Source: Pezicula radicicola (lineage: Eukaryota; Ascomycota; Leotiomycetes; Helotiales; Dermateaceae). Taken from it: a stretch of 64,000 nt of DNA. Numbering within the stretch: position 1 is the first letter of the stretch; every line of letters begins with the position of its first letter. The stretch lies in contig PDUO01000001.1 of assembly GCA_003008705.1 (NCBI GenBank), positions 1,233,694 to 1,297,693 on the forward strand, in the 5' to 3' direction. Below the pieces are notes generated by a model. It worked only from the letters and a program-made list of their open reading frames with translations. It was not told the origin of the DNA and made no database searches. Below are positions 36,221 to 48,600 of this stretch, one piece after another. A program made the position numbers and the translations under genes.

Positions 36221-36999
36221 ATGGATCAAAACCAGCCTGGTGAGCTTAGCTGGAGGCTCAGTTCCCACCCAATAACTCTATTATGCTTCCTCGGATTCCG
36301 AGTCTGTAAGTTACCTAACCTAAATCTTTTGAGAACATGTGTTCCTGCCTACCTACCTACCTACCTAGACACGAAGCTGATACGTCGTAGCGGCCTTACT
36401 GGTATACCTATTCGGAATCCTCTTTACTTCAAACTTGTGAGTACCAATGCGCATTTCTATCTAGAATTCTAATAGAAGGAGCTAATGAGGTTTACAATAG
36501 TGTTCTCATCTTCATCGTCACGATCCTTCTCCTTGCAGTCGACTTCTACTATCTCAAAAACATCGCCGGGCGGCGTCTCGTGGGACTCAGATGGTGGAAT
36601 GAAGTGGATATGCAATCGGGCGATTCGCACTGGGTATTTGAGAGCTCTGATCCTGCGACCAAGGTCATCAATGCAACGGATAGTCGTTTCTTCTGGATGG
36701 CTCTTTACGTGCAGCCGGTTTTCTGGACCTTGTTGGCTATCTTGGCAATTGTTCAGTTCAAGTTTATTTGGCTGACGCTTGTTGGTACGTATTTGTCTCC
36801 AAAGTTTATATGTAAATTGGAACTAAATTATGGGACTGTAGTCATTGCGCTCAGTATGACCATTACGAATACTCTTGCCTTTTCTCGATGCGACAAGTTT
36901 GGCCAGGCTTCGAATCTGGCTGGGAGCGCTTTGTATTCTGGGGGATTGGCTGGAAATATTGCGAGTGGGCTTGTGGGAAGGATGTTCAACCGCGGATAA
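36221..36999 (+). CDS. TVP23: TVP23-family Golgi membrane protein
   Basis: Four exons (36221-36305, 36391-36436, 36501-36784, 36842-36999) join to about 190 residues. Splicing rebuilds [20 protein letters not shown] and the hallmark [20 protein letters not shown], followed by SDSRFFW-type and [12 protein letters not shown] segments. These give four predicted membrane helices in the usual DUF846 order. TVP23 is a late-Golgi vesicle protein working with Yip4/Yip5-type partners. Intron 3 (57 nt) is a multiple of three and lacks an in-frame stop, so its retention would add 19 residues. Intron 1 contains a CTAC tetranucleotide run. The length is normal for the family, and identification is firm. 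Confidence 0.93.
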
Positions 37000-37573
37000 A
37001 GATTAGAAGGATTGAGTGAGGATGGGGTGAGGTATGGAGATATGGGAAGTCCAAGGTTCGTGTATGATACCAAACGGAGTTGAGCATTTTACTGGAATTA
37101 GATGCTAAAGGCCACGGCGTGAAGGGTGGATGGCATGGGTATTGGAGTTTTTAAGTAATCTTACCTACTCCTGGATGGGAAATTCTACATTTTGATACTG
37201 CACTGCCGCTATTCTTAAAGCTTTCGGTTTCATATTAGCTCTCATAACATAACTGCAAGTGCTTGTTAGTAGCTCAACGAGCATCCAAAAATCGAGAATT
37301 TTACACAAATCATTCGGGATTCAGTAACCTGTCAGAACACGAGCAGTCTTTGCGTTCGCTAGGATTCACAATCGTGGAGTCAGTCACAAAGAAAACTAGC
37401 TAAAAAACCTCTCAGGGTTAAGTAATCCTCACTTCATTAACCCTACTTTCAACCCAAAGGTTTGAAGATATAATAGAATCAAGCTCATTAGCTACAAGTT
37501 CTAGTCGGGCGAAAATGTCTGATTATGTAAAAGTATAGTGAGCTACGCTATTATAAGTCTAAGTGCCCCAGTG

Positions 37574-37640
37574 AGTTACTCGAATCAAGTCTGTTCCTTA
37601 AATTTAAATCAAGTAAGTTATTATAACCCTACTTAACTAA
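37574..37640. repeat. 18-bp-period repeat, inverted orientation
   Basis: GTGAGTTACTCGAATCAA and, 36 bp further on, AATCAAGTAAGTTATTAT read as the reverse complement of the unit. The middle unit is degenerate. Confidence 0.55.
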
Positions 37641-38211
37641 CATCCCTCTTATATATAGTTATATAGCAGTGTTAGTTTTGCACAAAACATGACATTTACT
37701 ACCACACCACTATCACTATTCAGTTCACGACGTATAGTCTAGTACTTAAAAAATAAGGGTACAGGATTAGCAAGGAGATAAGCCTTATTACTTCTATAGT
37801 AAATATTTCTTGTTGCAAAATACCGTATACTTTTCTAGTATAATCTAGTTTGGCTTAATAGGTGTAATAAGTTGCTAGGTAGGTACTGTACATAGGTAAA
37901 CTTACTGCTTCTTATAAAAGAAATTTTTATTCTAAACATTTTGATTTCTCTACCTAGGTACCTATTATAGGTATAAGCAAGTTTGCTTCTTTGTAGAATA
38001 GAGAGTAATACTATTGTAGCATGTTAGAAAGTATTCTAGAATTTAAAGGTCATATCTCTATCTAAGCTATTTGCTACTATAGGGCTAATTTACTATCTTG
38101 TCCTTGTTTAAAATTCACGTCGTTTTGATAGAATATAAGAGTATCTATACAAACTAGAAAACCTCATATAGAATGCAGACACTACTACACGACTATAGTC
38201 ATTTATTTTAA

Positions 38212-38265
38212 TTCAGTAACTGACTTATTTGAGTAACTAAATTGGCTGGAGTAACTCACTCAATT
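38212..38265. repeat. 18-bp-period repeat, three units
   Basis: TTCAGTAACTGACTTATT, TGAGTAACTAAATTGGCT and GGAGTAACTCACTCAATT are exactly contiguous. Confidence 0.8.
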
Positions 38266-38482
38266 TCGGCATCTGATCATATCTCATATCGTGATAAACA
38301 GGAAAAATCCAGAGAGGGAGGTGAATCTAAAGAGCCTCCTAGTATAGCACTTGTATGGAGGTATCATTAATTTCATGAATTATTATACTACGCTAAACAA
38401 CAGCAAGTCAAAAGAATCATATCTAGAAAATCTTCTAGGTATACATAACCACCTAAATCCCCTACTCCCTCTCCCTTTCAAA

Positions 38483-39910
38483 CTACCTCCTCGCTTCCGA
38501 CTCAGCAATAGCAGCATCAATCCTCCTCTCCTCCTCCTCCAACCTCTCAATATCCTCAGCACTCAATCCCTCCTCTCCCAAAAAGTGCTGTGATCCCCTG
38601 AATATCTGTGGCGAATGTCTGGCATCGCCATAAACAGCTGGAGGAGCATCACGGTATGGTTCGTCGAACCTTTCGCCAGTTGTTGCTGGTGACATGGTTT
38701 CGGGAGATGATAGTGGTGCTCGTGATTGTTCGTGCTCATGCTCATGGTCGCGTTCGGGGGATTGCTGTCTTTGTCTGTCTTCTTCGTAGACTGTATCTTC
38801 GCTAGCTGCTCCTATTCCTCCTCTGGTTGTCTCGACTATTCCAGCGCCTACGACTGCTCCCTTCTCGGCTGCAAGGTCTCGGCTTCCTTCGCGGGAGAGG
38901 TGGTCTTGAGCTAGCATCATTTGTTCTGGTTGCATCCCTTGCTTTTGCCTGCGGCGCCGGACCAGGAGGAATGCGATGAGGAGGAGTATGAGGACTAGCA
39001 AAATTACACCAACTGCTATTCCTGCCTTAGCGCCGGCAGATAGACCTTTGGAACCCTTTGCCAGTGTTGAGGTTGAGCTTTCAGGGGACGCTGATGTTGT
39101 TGATGGCGTGCTAGATGCTGAGTTGGTGGTTATTAATGGTGCTGTAGCGGTAGTTGTCATGGAACTGGATATACCAGTTATTGTGAGATATGTGCTAGTG
39201 AGTGTCGTGGAAGGGGAAGTGATCGTCGCTGTGACCAAAGTCACTCTGAGAGATCTAGACTCAGCTGCGGACGGAACAGAAGACTCTGCTATTGACACCA
39301 ACGTCGGCGGATTTGAAGTCGTGATAGACAATGATAGTGACGCTGTGGTAAAAGGCAACTGGGTGGCGACAGGAACAGCAGGTGCGCCTGAAGCAACAAT
39401 ACCAAACGCAGGAGAATAAGTGCCTAGGTCGCAGACACCGTCTTTGCCAATGCAAAAGAATGCATTGCTCAAGGCGGCAGTCCCCTCTTCCAACTCAATG
39501 GGAATTGATATGTCCCATACACGAGATACTTTCGACAGCAAGCATTGTCTATCATCATGATTGCATTTTGCTAGCTTTGTGATATCTGCGAAACATATTA
39601 GTTCTTGATATGATAAGGTCCGCAATTGTATCTGCTTGCCTTCCTGCAGAAGGGCCAAGGTATTACTGAGATCTGAACTTCCTTCACTTCCTTGTGAAGC
39701 CTGGACGAGATGTAGAAACCAGTCGTCAGGGAATGGCTGCGGCCCACTGAATGTTACAGTAATATCCAAAGTCGCATCTACACCCACTATAATAGAGATG
39801 CCTTCGGTTTTATTTGTCGTGTATGTCACACTAACACCACTCATATCCTGAGCGTACACGGCAAGAGCAAACACCGTGACAAGGCTGAGGAAGAAAGTCG
39901 AAAAAATCAT
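38483..39910 (-). CDS. Mid2/Wsc-like single-pass surface protein
   Basis: A single-exon gene of 475 residues. The N-terminal signal peptide ends near residue 20 (FALAVYA). An ectodomain with six or so cysteines spans about 21-165, followed by a Ser/Thr-rich, probably heavily O-mannosylated stretch (about 195-290). A glycine/alanine-rich lead-in and one strong TM segment (GIAVGVILLVLILLLIAFLL, near 297-319) are followed by RRRR. The cytosolic tail is acidic and ends with EDIERLEEEERRID. This architecture is typical of fungal wall-stress sensor-like or surface receptor proteins, but no named domain is clear by eye. The ectodomain function is unknown. Confidence 0.82.
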   Translation of the reverse strand: MIFSTFFLSLVTVFALAVYAQDMSGVSVTYTTNKTEGISIIVGVDATLDITVTFSGPQPFPDDWFLHLVQASQGSEGSSDLSNTLALLQEGKQIQLRTLSYQELICFADITKLAKCNHDDRQCLLSKVSRVWDISIPIELEEGTAALSNAFFCIGKDGVCDLGTYSPAFGIVASGAPAVPVATQLPFTTASLSLSITTSNPPTLVSIAESSVPSAAESRSLRVTLVTATITSPSTTLTSTYLTITGISSSMTTTATAPLITTNSASSTPSTTSASPESSTSTLAKGSKGLSAGAKAGIAVGVILLVLILLLIAFLLVRRRRQKQGMQPEQMMLAQDHLSREGSRDLAAEKGAVVGAGIVETTRGGIGAASEDTVYEEDRQRQQSPERDHEHEHEQSRAPLSSPETMSPATTGERFDEPYRDAPPAVYGDARHSPQIFRGSQHFLGEEGLSAEDIERLEEEERRIDAAIAESEARR

Positions 39911-40873
39911 GGCGGGAAGCAGATCTTGCGCCTGTTAGCTGAAAAGGGCAAACAAGCTTAAGGTAAGCTTAAGAAGCAGGTACGAGCGACCAGAATCGAA
40001 AGATCAGAAAGAAGGAGAAAGGAAAAAAGAAGACTTCCAAGTCGACGCGGGGACGGGCACAATATTATGTGCCATACTAATAATCATCTCACGTTGCAAA
40101 CTACTTACTACCTTACCTTTCCTTTCCTTTCCCTTCCACATCGCACATCTCAGGTCAGCTCCTTGCTGCGCCTACGAGGGAGGGCACAGCGAGGCTGCAG
40201 ATGAGAGTTGGCTCAGTTGGTTGTATCAGCACGCCAGAAAGGAGACGCTAGACTAGGCGCATGCGGCGTGGACATCGTTAATTCGCTCCCGAATCCATTT
40301 CAATTGGACGATTATTGCGCTGTCTGTGGGATCAACTGTTCCAGTACGCCCAGGGTGGCCGCATTGGGTCTTGGGAGTTGGGGGTCTAAGGCGTGGTAAG
40401 CGTGAGGTGTCCTACTTATTGTAGCAGTATATGCAGTTGGATAGGATATCTACAGCGGCGGCGGCTGTGTGCTTGCCAAGAAGAACGAGGTACAGTAGCG
40501 CTCACTCGCTTCCTTCCTTCGCTCCTCTACCATACGTCTCTACTGGTCTACTGGTCTCCTGCAAACATGGTCGGAGATATAAAAAAAATAAGCACTAGGC
40601 CCAATCGCATATACGTTTCATGTCAAATATTGGGGCTCTGCAAGTGATCGGCAATTTTGGGGATCGCCATAATTGTATCGTGGTGGAAGCGCTCTTCCAA
40701 AAGCATGTATACACTGATAAACGCCGTGCCTTGTCTCCCTCCGGTCGCAAACAATGCAATGAGAATAAAAAAACCCTATGAACATCCAACCGCAAAATAT
40801 ATATATGCAATTCACTTGACGTGATGCAAGTATTCACCAAGAACCTGAAAAAAATGTGTCCGTACTTAAGTAT
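39911..40873. other. intergenic region, no feature seen
   Basis: 963 bp between two minus-strand genes. It includes CCTTT/TTCC-rich promoter-like sequence near 40110-40140 and nothing else recognisable. Confidence 0.4.
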
Positions 40874-43800
40874 CTACGCAAACGTCATCTCAATCTCTTT
40901 CTCCTTTCCGAAATCCTCATCTTCGTCTGCCCATGCATTATGATCAAAATTAATGGTTGGTATGGTCGTGGACGTAGTGGTGGGCATACTCGTTGAACTC
41001 TTCAAATCTGGCCGTTGGAAATTGGAAGCTCTCGCTGGAGTGTCAGCCATGGGCGAAGGCTGTAGCGGCGTAGGCGCGTTGAAGGAAGTTCGGGTTGAAC
41101 GCGGTGGGGAGTGGTAGGTAGTGTCAAAAGTCATCTGCAACTCCTCTTCCGCCTCATAATCGTAGTTTGGATACTTTGGACCCGGTGAGTATGCGGGTGC
41201 ATAGTCATTTGGACGATCGCTGCTTGACAGACGCGGTGATGTTGCTCGCGACTGAGGGCGGCTATAATCGTGGACCTTCAGACCTGCATCGTAGCTCTGC
41301 GACTCTCTTAATGGCAACCTCGGCGATATTGCGGAAGGAATAGGAGCCGCCAGGTCCAGCTTCATGGGGGGCAGTGTTGACTTGAGTTCCTTGACCTCTA
41401 ACTCTTCCTCTTGCTCATTTGCTAACTGAGCTCGAATGGCGTCCACATCGAATAGAACACCGTGATTGTTCCCATTTGCATCCTCAGTAGCCCCATACGG
41501 CGCCGCAGCTGACTCGCCCTTTGACTCTTCATAAGTTTCCCACTCTTTGCGGTCAACAACGGCCTTCTTTTTCCGACTGAAAAAGCCAAACTTGCCACCT
41601 TTCCCTTCCTTCTCCTTCTTCTCGAATTCCTTGCGGGCTTCTTCTATTTCATTAATGAGCTCACGTTGCCGGGCTTGATGATTCTCTGGATCAGGATCCT
41701 CGATTTCAGTGAACTCGTCACTCTCAACTGACCATCCAACCTCTCTCAACAATTTAGGCATTGCCGTACGGTACGCCATATGGCCAGGTACCAAATCTGT
41801 CACATCCACATTCTCGAGATTCGCAATGCCTTGTACAGGTGCCAGGCCTGCTACACGGCTTATACCTCCACTTGTGAGGCGGAAAAGGTAGCCCAGAATC
41901 CAGTCGTTCCTGGCATATCCATTGACAAAGCGTCCAGCTACGACCGATCTTGCCTTCAAATATTCGTCTTTCTTGGCAACAACGGGGGAACCAAATAAAT
42001 AAACATTCTGCACCAGTCCGTATGCTCCTTTTCGAGCAAGTTCTCGCAGGCAAGAAAATATGACTCTAGAGCCTAGAGAATATCCCACGAAGGTGATCGG
42101 TCGTGTTCCCAGATTGCGGTCAATAAGAGAGTCTGCAAGGATAAGACCTGCAGAGTTGGCACGATCGAGTGATACGGTCCACGGATTGTCAATAAGGTAT
42201 GCAAGCTTAGATAGAACAACAGGTAACTGTAGAGCGGCCATCAAACCAATGAGGAGAGTGCTTCCAAGAACTTGTTGGAGACCTTGAGTCAATGCCTATT
42301 CAAGTCAGTACGGAGTCATACGGACCTAGCACTACTAGCAACTTACCTCTGTTGCCAAAATATTGATGGTGTCTCCCATACTTTGAAGCATTTCGGGTTC
42401 CCAAAGTACCGAATAAATATCTCCCATAACTGGATCCACTGTGCTGTACGGCAACCGCACATCATCGACCTTTCCTGTCATCCATCCAGAAACAGTAACA
42501 ATTAGGTTGACTCGTTTGTTGTTATGAAGAGGCCTGTACTCAAAGGTCTTCACGGCGCCTGTTCTTCGGTTTGCAGCCTTTACAGCAATGATTCCGCCAG
42601 CTGCAGAAGCACTAGATGTGATGATGGCAGCTCCTGCAGTACCAGCCAAGAAACCACTGGTTCCAGCAACACCTATGGTGGTGAATCCTGCTGCAAGACC
42701 TGCACCGATTACAGGAGCAAGGAGCCCTGCGGAAAGTCCAATTACTAGACTTCCACCCACAGTAGCAAGACCCATCATAATGTAACGTTTCTTGAGGGCC
42801 ATCTTCCTCCGGTTCTCTTTGTGCTCATCTTCGTTCCAATTCTCCTTCTCGGCAGCTTGCTGCATTTCCAGTGCATCCGTTACCCGTTTTTCGAAACGAC
42901 AAATCTCAAGCCAAGAAACATCCATATTCTGGCCAACTTTCTCGAGTAAAACACGCGATCGGGCATCGTAGACCGAATCAGCAATGAGGGTTAGAAATAA
43001 GTCACAAAGTACAGTCCAACGAAGGTCAATATCGATGTTTTTAGTTGTTGGGAGCTGAGAAGGTGTTCGAACCTGTGGGAGGTCCTCGCCTTCGTGCTCT
43101 TCATACGGCGGGGGCGTTTGTGCAGGCTCTTCATCATCATAGCGAGGCATCTGTGAAAATTTGGGTGAGGAGATTGAAGGCCTTGGACTTTTGTCGGTAG
43201 AAGCTAGTGATTCTGTACGGGGTGATAAAGGTGATTTCAATGATGCTGTAGACGCATCTTCTTTCTCGGCCATGGGGTTCTTGACGCGGGCATTTTGCAT
43301 TAAAGTAGGTGTGAGATCCGAAGGAACAACTCCATGTTCGGCCAATTGCTCTACCATAATTTGCTCATCCGTACTGATATCCATATGTGCATATAACCGT
43401 ACCATCATCTTCTGGGTCCACATCTTCATAGCTTCTGCTGCCATTTGAACCTCTTTCTTACTGCCTTTGGTAGCTTCAATAGACTCCGCTTCCTTCAACA
43501 TTGTCGATAGCACAAGTCGAGTCATGCCAACATAGGCGATCCTCTGGCCTTCAGTCAATAGGTCCTTTGTGGCCTGCATCTGCGAAAGCGCATCTCTTTG
43601 CTCTTCATCTTCCATTTCACCCGCACCTGTACCGTTAGCTTCCTTGAACAGATATTGCGTATTTTCATCAAGACTTGTCGCAGACTGAGCATCCTCATCC
43701 AATTGTACCCGAGTATAACCCTTTCCTGCACCGCCTAGGCCTGAATATGCGTTGGTTTCGTCATCAGACTCGTGTGCTTCCCGAGCAATGAGCTTGTTAT

Positions 43801-44668
43801 CATCATCATACATATCATAAGGCGCGAATGCAGGCATTGTCTGCCATTCGTCTTCTTCAGATTCTTCCTCCTTCGTAGTCTTGGTGGTCAGCTGTTGGTG
43901 GGACCATTCTGACAGAACCTGCCCACTTGAACCATTTGGTCCACTGGCCTGTCCACGTTTGTGCCCTTTGGCGTTCTCCTCGTCTTCTTTCCTTGGCATA
44001 TCCTTCACGTCGTAAAGTTTTGGTATCGATTCTACGGAATCTGACGAATTCGCAGATTTTGGCGCATCGTCCTCAGCAGGATGCGCGAGCTCACGGACAG
44101 TTTCTCGGGGGGGCTCTGGGGACTGCACCCTCTCCAGTCCCGTAAACTCCGATGTTGGCCCTGAGGATCCCTTCTCGGGGCCCTTCTTCCCTTGTGCCTC
44201 GTCTATGAGCGTAGTAGGGTTAAGCTCTGCTACCTTTGCAGTCTGTTGTGATGCCTCCTTGCTAACAGAACCCATGCCCGGAACAGGTGTCCTAGGCTCT
44301 TGTGGTTCTGGATTTGGAGTTGCGGGACTTGGGGTTGTAGGGTTTGGAGTTGACTGTGCGTCTTTGAATTCGTCATCGCTACTGTCGGATTCCTCATTAT
44401 CTGATGCAGGGTGAAGCTGCTGAGTCGGGACACGTTGATGTGCTGACTGCGGGGCATCTCCATTGCTCTGAGACTGCTCTTGAGGAGGAACATCATCCTC
44501 TGCATCAGTGGCCTCGTAGGTTACCGGCATTGGAGCCTTGTGCTTCTTGATGGGTAGTCCGAATTCATCGACATCTGGTGTATCGTTTGACTTGACTCCA
44601 TTTGCGCCATTACCATTAACGGCTGCCTGCGAGATTTCTTTGCCGGCAGCATCGTTGCTCTCCGGCAT
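40874..44668 (-). CDS. DUF726 alpha/beta-hydrolase-like membrane protein (TMCO4/Mil1 family)
   Basis: Two exons (44668-42347, 42295-40874) join over a 51-nt phase-0 intron (TTGGCAACAGAG to GCATTGACTC) to about 1247 residues. A 470-residue acidic, disordered N-terminus precedes a helical region. Hydrophobic glycine-rich segments follow (YIMMGLATVGGSLVIGLSAG and onward) and then the DUF726 hydrolase-like domain, whose nucleophile elbow ITFVGYSLGSR (GYSLG near residue 845) spans the second exon. The C-terminal 300 residues are again disordered. Yeast Mil1 binds the AP-1 medium subunit, and a lipase-like role is suggested by the GxSxG motif but unproven. Length and order match fungal orthologues. 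Confidence 0.9.
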
Positions 44669-45662
44669 ATTGGTCCTTTCTGTCCGCCGCCACTTTCCGC
44701 GGGAGTTTACTTCTTACAGTTTCATCCAAAAGTGCTCAAAGTCGAGCCGTAAAGAATAAAACAAGCTCCGAAGGTGGCGGGATATATGTTGTCTCTCGCA
44801 GAGGCATTCTGAAACAGATACCCAATGGTGGTGGTGGTCTTCTGAGGAGACGGGCTTTGTTGTTGCGAGAGCATGGGCTGCTGGGATTATTTGCCGCTAA
44901 TCCGCTTGTAGTACAGATAGCGTAGCTCAGGCCGCGGGGGGATCTGATCCCTAGCTACAGTACCTTAGTGAGGTACGAGAGAGGCTGTGGCCGAACCCGA
45001 AGAAATGCTTCTTTTGAGAGCTGACGAGTCGTTGGTAATTTAACCAAAAATTTATATATAACTTTAAGGTAGCTTCGCTACTTGATCAAATTTCGTTTCT
45101 CGGTGGCCTCAGCTCCAGCTGGAATGCGACTATCCTTCGTACTGTACTGTACCTTCCTGATGGCCCTCACGCGGCTACGCCTCAAGCTTCACAAGCTCTC
45201 CAGGTAGGAATGAATTGACTTCTGGAGAAAAAAACTTTATCTCTGTCCTTCCGTAGTATTTGGAAGGAAAGGATGATAAATCAATCTGTATGGAATGGAG
45301 ATAACCTTTTTTTTGCTGAAGGAACACCGTGCGTAACCATCTCATACTCGAAGCACAGTCAGCAGCTGTCTGCAGATGATTTTCTTTATACGAAGGTAGA
45401 AATTAAAATATGTTCCGTATAAAACACAACGTACCCAAGAGCTAAAACAACATTCACATAGGAGAATAATGTTCTTTACTTACTTCACTTATTTGAGTCA
45501 CTCACTTGCTTGAACAATTCAATACAACAACTTGTAGGTGCGAACATATTTCTCGTGAATTGACTATGTACAAACGAAGGAACGTCAAGCTGCCTCATGA
45601 TGATTTCAAATATATACAGAAGAAAGAAATAGTAACTACGAGCTCTCATAGCAAATCCAGTC
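44669..45662. other. intergenic region between DUF726 gene and cellobiose dehydrogenase
   Basis: 994 bp. It contains the DUF726 promoter, the dehydrogenase 3' end and a two-unit copy of the 18-bp-period repeat at 45477-45512. No gene is supported. Confidence 0.45.
45477..45512. repeat. 18-bp-period repeat, two units
   Basis: TTACTTACTTCACTTAT is followed by TTGAGTCACTCACTTGCT. Confidence 0.65.
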
Positions 45663-48600
45663 TCAGAGACACTGTAAACCAATTTCAATCAGCCATTGTT
45701 TCGGGAACGAGATATATTTCACTAACCTGATAATAGTAAGAATTCCCGTAAGTACATTTGTACGGCGCTAGTTCAAGTCAGTTTGTGAATGCCGTCTCTT
45801 ATACGGACAATAGTACTCACCAACGCAAGCACTGGAGCCATAATAATAGAGACCGCCGCATTGGCCGTACTGAGCGACCGCAGTGTTAGCAGCAAGTGCT
45901 AGGATCTTGTCTGAAGCATGCTCTGCGGCGGCAACAATTAGAGCAGATGGGTTGGTAGATGGCATCCCTGGGAAGATACTAGCATCTACAACGAAGATGT
46001 TGTCAGTGCCGTACACCTTGGTGTTAAGATCCACTACAGCACTTCCACCATTACGACCCTCATCGGTTCCAAGCTTTGCAGTACCGAGCCACTATAAAGG
46101 ATATCAGTCATTATTGGAGCTTTTAGGGTGTCTTTGTACGTACGTGGTTGGATCTTCGGTCTCCAATGTTAGCGTAGGTGAGGGGCATCTAGTAGTCCAT
46201 TAGTGCTGGCAATGTTGACCCAGGGTATAGTTCAACCTACAGTTGCCACGTAGTCAGCAGCAGAGACACCAGCCGCAGGTTGAAGAAACGTCAAGTTCTT
46301 GACTGTATTCAAAGCAGCCATGACGTGCTCAATGGAAGTAACAACTGCCTCTGTATCGTATGCATTCTGAAGCCAAGGCAGTGTAGATACGACCATATTC
46401 AAACCCAATCCAATTGTTGTTCGCCCCCTTGAGGTTGCACCGCGTCCTAGGTATTGAGATAAGGTCATGGTGTCTGTAGCGGATTAGATGTTGGGCAATG
46501 TGACATGAATATCAGAGTATGGTATAGACTTACCGCCGTTGGCTTCGCCCTCCGACCCTTCTACTCGAGCAGTGTACTGGAGTTGCCTCACAATACCATC
46601 AGCGCACGTAATTTCTTCCCAGAACATGGGACCAATATTAGGTGCTGCTTGGGCAAAAGGCCCAATTCGTTTTGCTGGTCTGTGTCAGTGACTTACTTAG
46701 AGATAGTTAAAACTTCGGTCTCACTTACCTAGGTATTCGGATGCATCTGTTTCGATGGGAGTATCCCACGCAGCTAGCCAATCATAGTAAGTAACATTTG
46801 GATGTGATATCTTTCAGGGAGTCAGCATATCTCAATATAGCGTGCTTTTGGGGTGTTTTAGGGAACAAATAAAGTGCATAAGGGCAGCAAACGTAGTTAG
46901 AATCGGAGCTGAGGAGACAAAGAACCGAAGACATACTACAAGGTTCGTCTAACCAGAGTTAGTAATGCTATACATAATTGAGGAGTTGGTACTGCACATT
47001 TAAATGATCGTCAAGATTATAGCCCACGGGGAGATTGATCCAGTAACTCGAGTTGATCATTGTAGGGCCATCTGTACTTTGCTGGACAATATCGAGCTGA
47101 CTGTTGAATAGCGAAGTCAGTATTGCTTGTTCCAAGAAGAGGTGACATTCTGTAAGATACATACTCTGTCGGGCCTATACCACTTCTGAAGAGGATTTTT
47201 GCGGTTCCAAATGTCCCAGCAGACAAGATAACACGTCCAGTGACGGAAGTGAGGTTCACTGTTCCTGCATGGCCTCCATTATTGTATGCCTCAACCTCAA
47301 GGCCGGTCGCATGTCCGGAATCTCTAACAACCCTCTTAACACTGGTGTTGAGCCACATGTGGAAATTGGACCTGCCATTTGCAGTTACGAGATAAGTCGC
47401 TAAAGGGCCTCCTCGCTCACCATGAGAGGACATATAAGGAGTATGAGCATAAGTCCTGTTTTTCTGGCTAGGAACATTATTTGCGGTTACACTTGTCCAG
47501 CCTGCATTTGCGAGACCCGTGCTCACGACCCCGAATCCATCTTGGAGGTAGAGTTGGCCATCCAGCGACGGATGATCGGTTCCTGGTATCCTTGAGAATA
47601 CGCGAGCGGATGCTGCTGCCATATCTGCGGACTGCCATCCAGCAGGGAAATTCACGTCCCAGTCCGCAGGATGTGGCTACAACAGACATTAGCTCGCTAT
47701 GCCTGTAAGTAGCATGAAATTGTTACTTACATTCCACCATAAGCCGGCGTTGACTGCGGTCCTTCACTTTTATGTAAGCCTCTATCTCATGTTATATCCT
47801 ACAGAAACCGACATATGTTCTGTTTAATATAGCCACTGCCACGTGATCATATAGCATATCTAAGAGTCTAAAATAACAGTCCTAAGTTACTTAGTCTGAG
47901 TAAGTCACTTGACCTGAGTAACTCGCTTAACCCGAGTAACCCACTTGATTTAGATAGCTCACTCTAATCAGATACTCAAGGTAAAGCTTGTGCTTAAGGT
48001 AGGGGAAATGAAATAAAACTTACCCTCCACCCAAAATACATCCGGCCATTTGATCTGTGTCTGCACAAGCGACACCAACTGATCCTCCAGGTTGCCAGAT
48101 TCTGTTGCAAAGGCCTGGAACATCAATCCAGGTAAGATTTGTGCCATCAAGCCACCCAGAATCCGGACGGAGAGCTTAGAAACAGTCATCAATAAGAGTC
48201 AAAAATCAAGAAGGGTGATACTTACTTCCACCCCATCTGGCTGAAGAGGCTGGCCCTTTCTCAATTAGTAGGACCGACTTGCCAGAAGCGCTCAACCTGT
48301 CTGCCATGGGAATACCACCAGCTCCACCACCAACAATAACGTAATCATATGTCGTACCCGTTGGTACGGGTATTGAGGAATAGGAAGTAGCGCTAGCGGT
48401 GGCGGTCCCCGTGGCTGTATTGGTATGAGTTGCTGTGAGTGTGGCCCACTGGGAATATGAAGATTGAGTGGCAGAAGCGACGGCAATTGAGTATTCGCCC
48501 ATGCCATTGTTGTGCTGGACGATGTCGGAATTCGGGTCGGACGGACTAAAAAATAGTTGCAGAGTTAGTACCAGTATTCAGGACTTTCAACCACTGGACT

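Larger units (their letters stand above)
37000..38482. other. AT-rich intergenic region with 18-bp-period repeats
   Basis: 1.5 kb with no coding support between convergent genes. The central part is TA-rich. Repeat copies occur at about 37574-37640 (inverted orientation) and 38212-38265 (three units). Confidence 0.5.
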
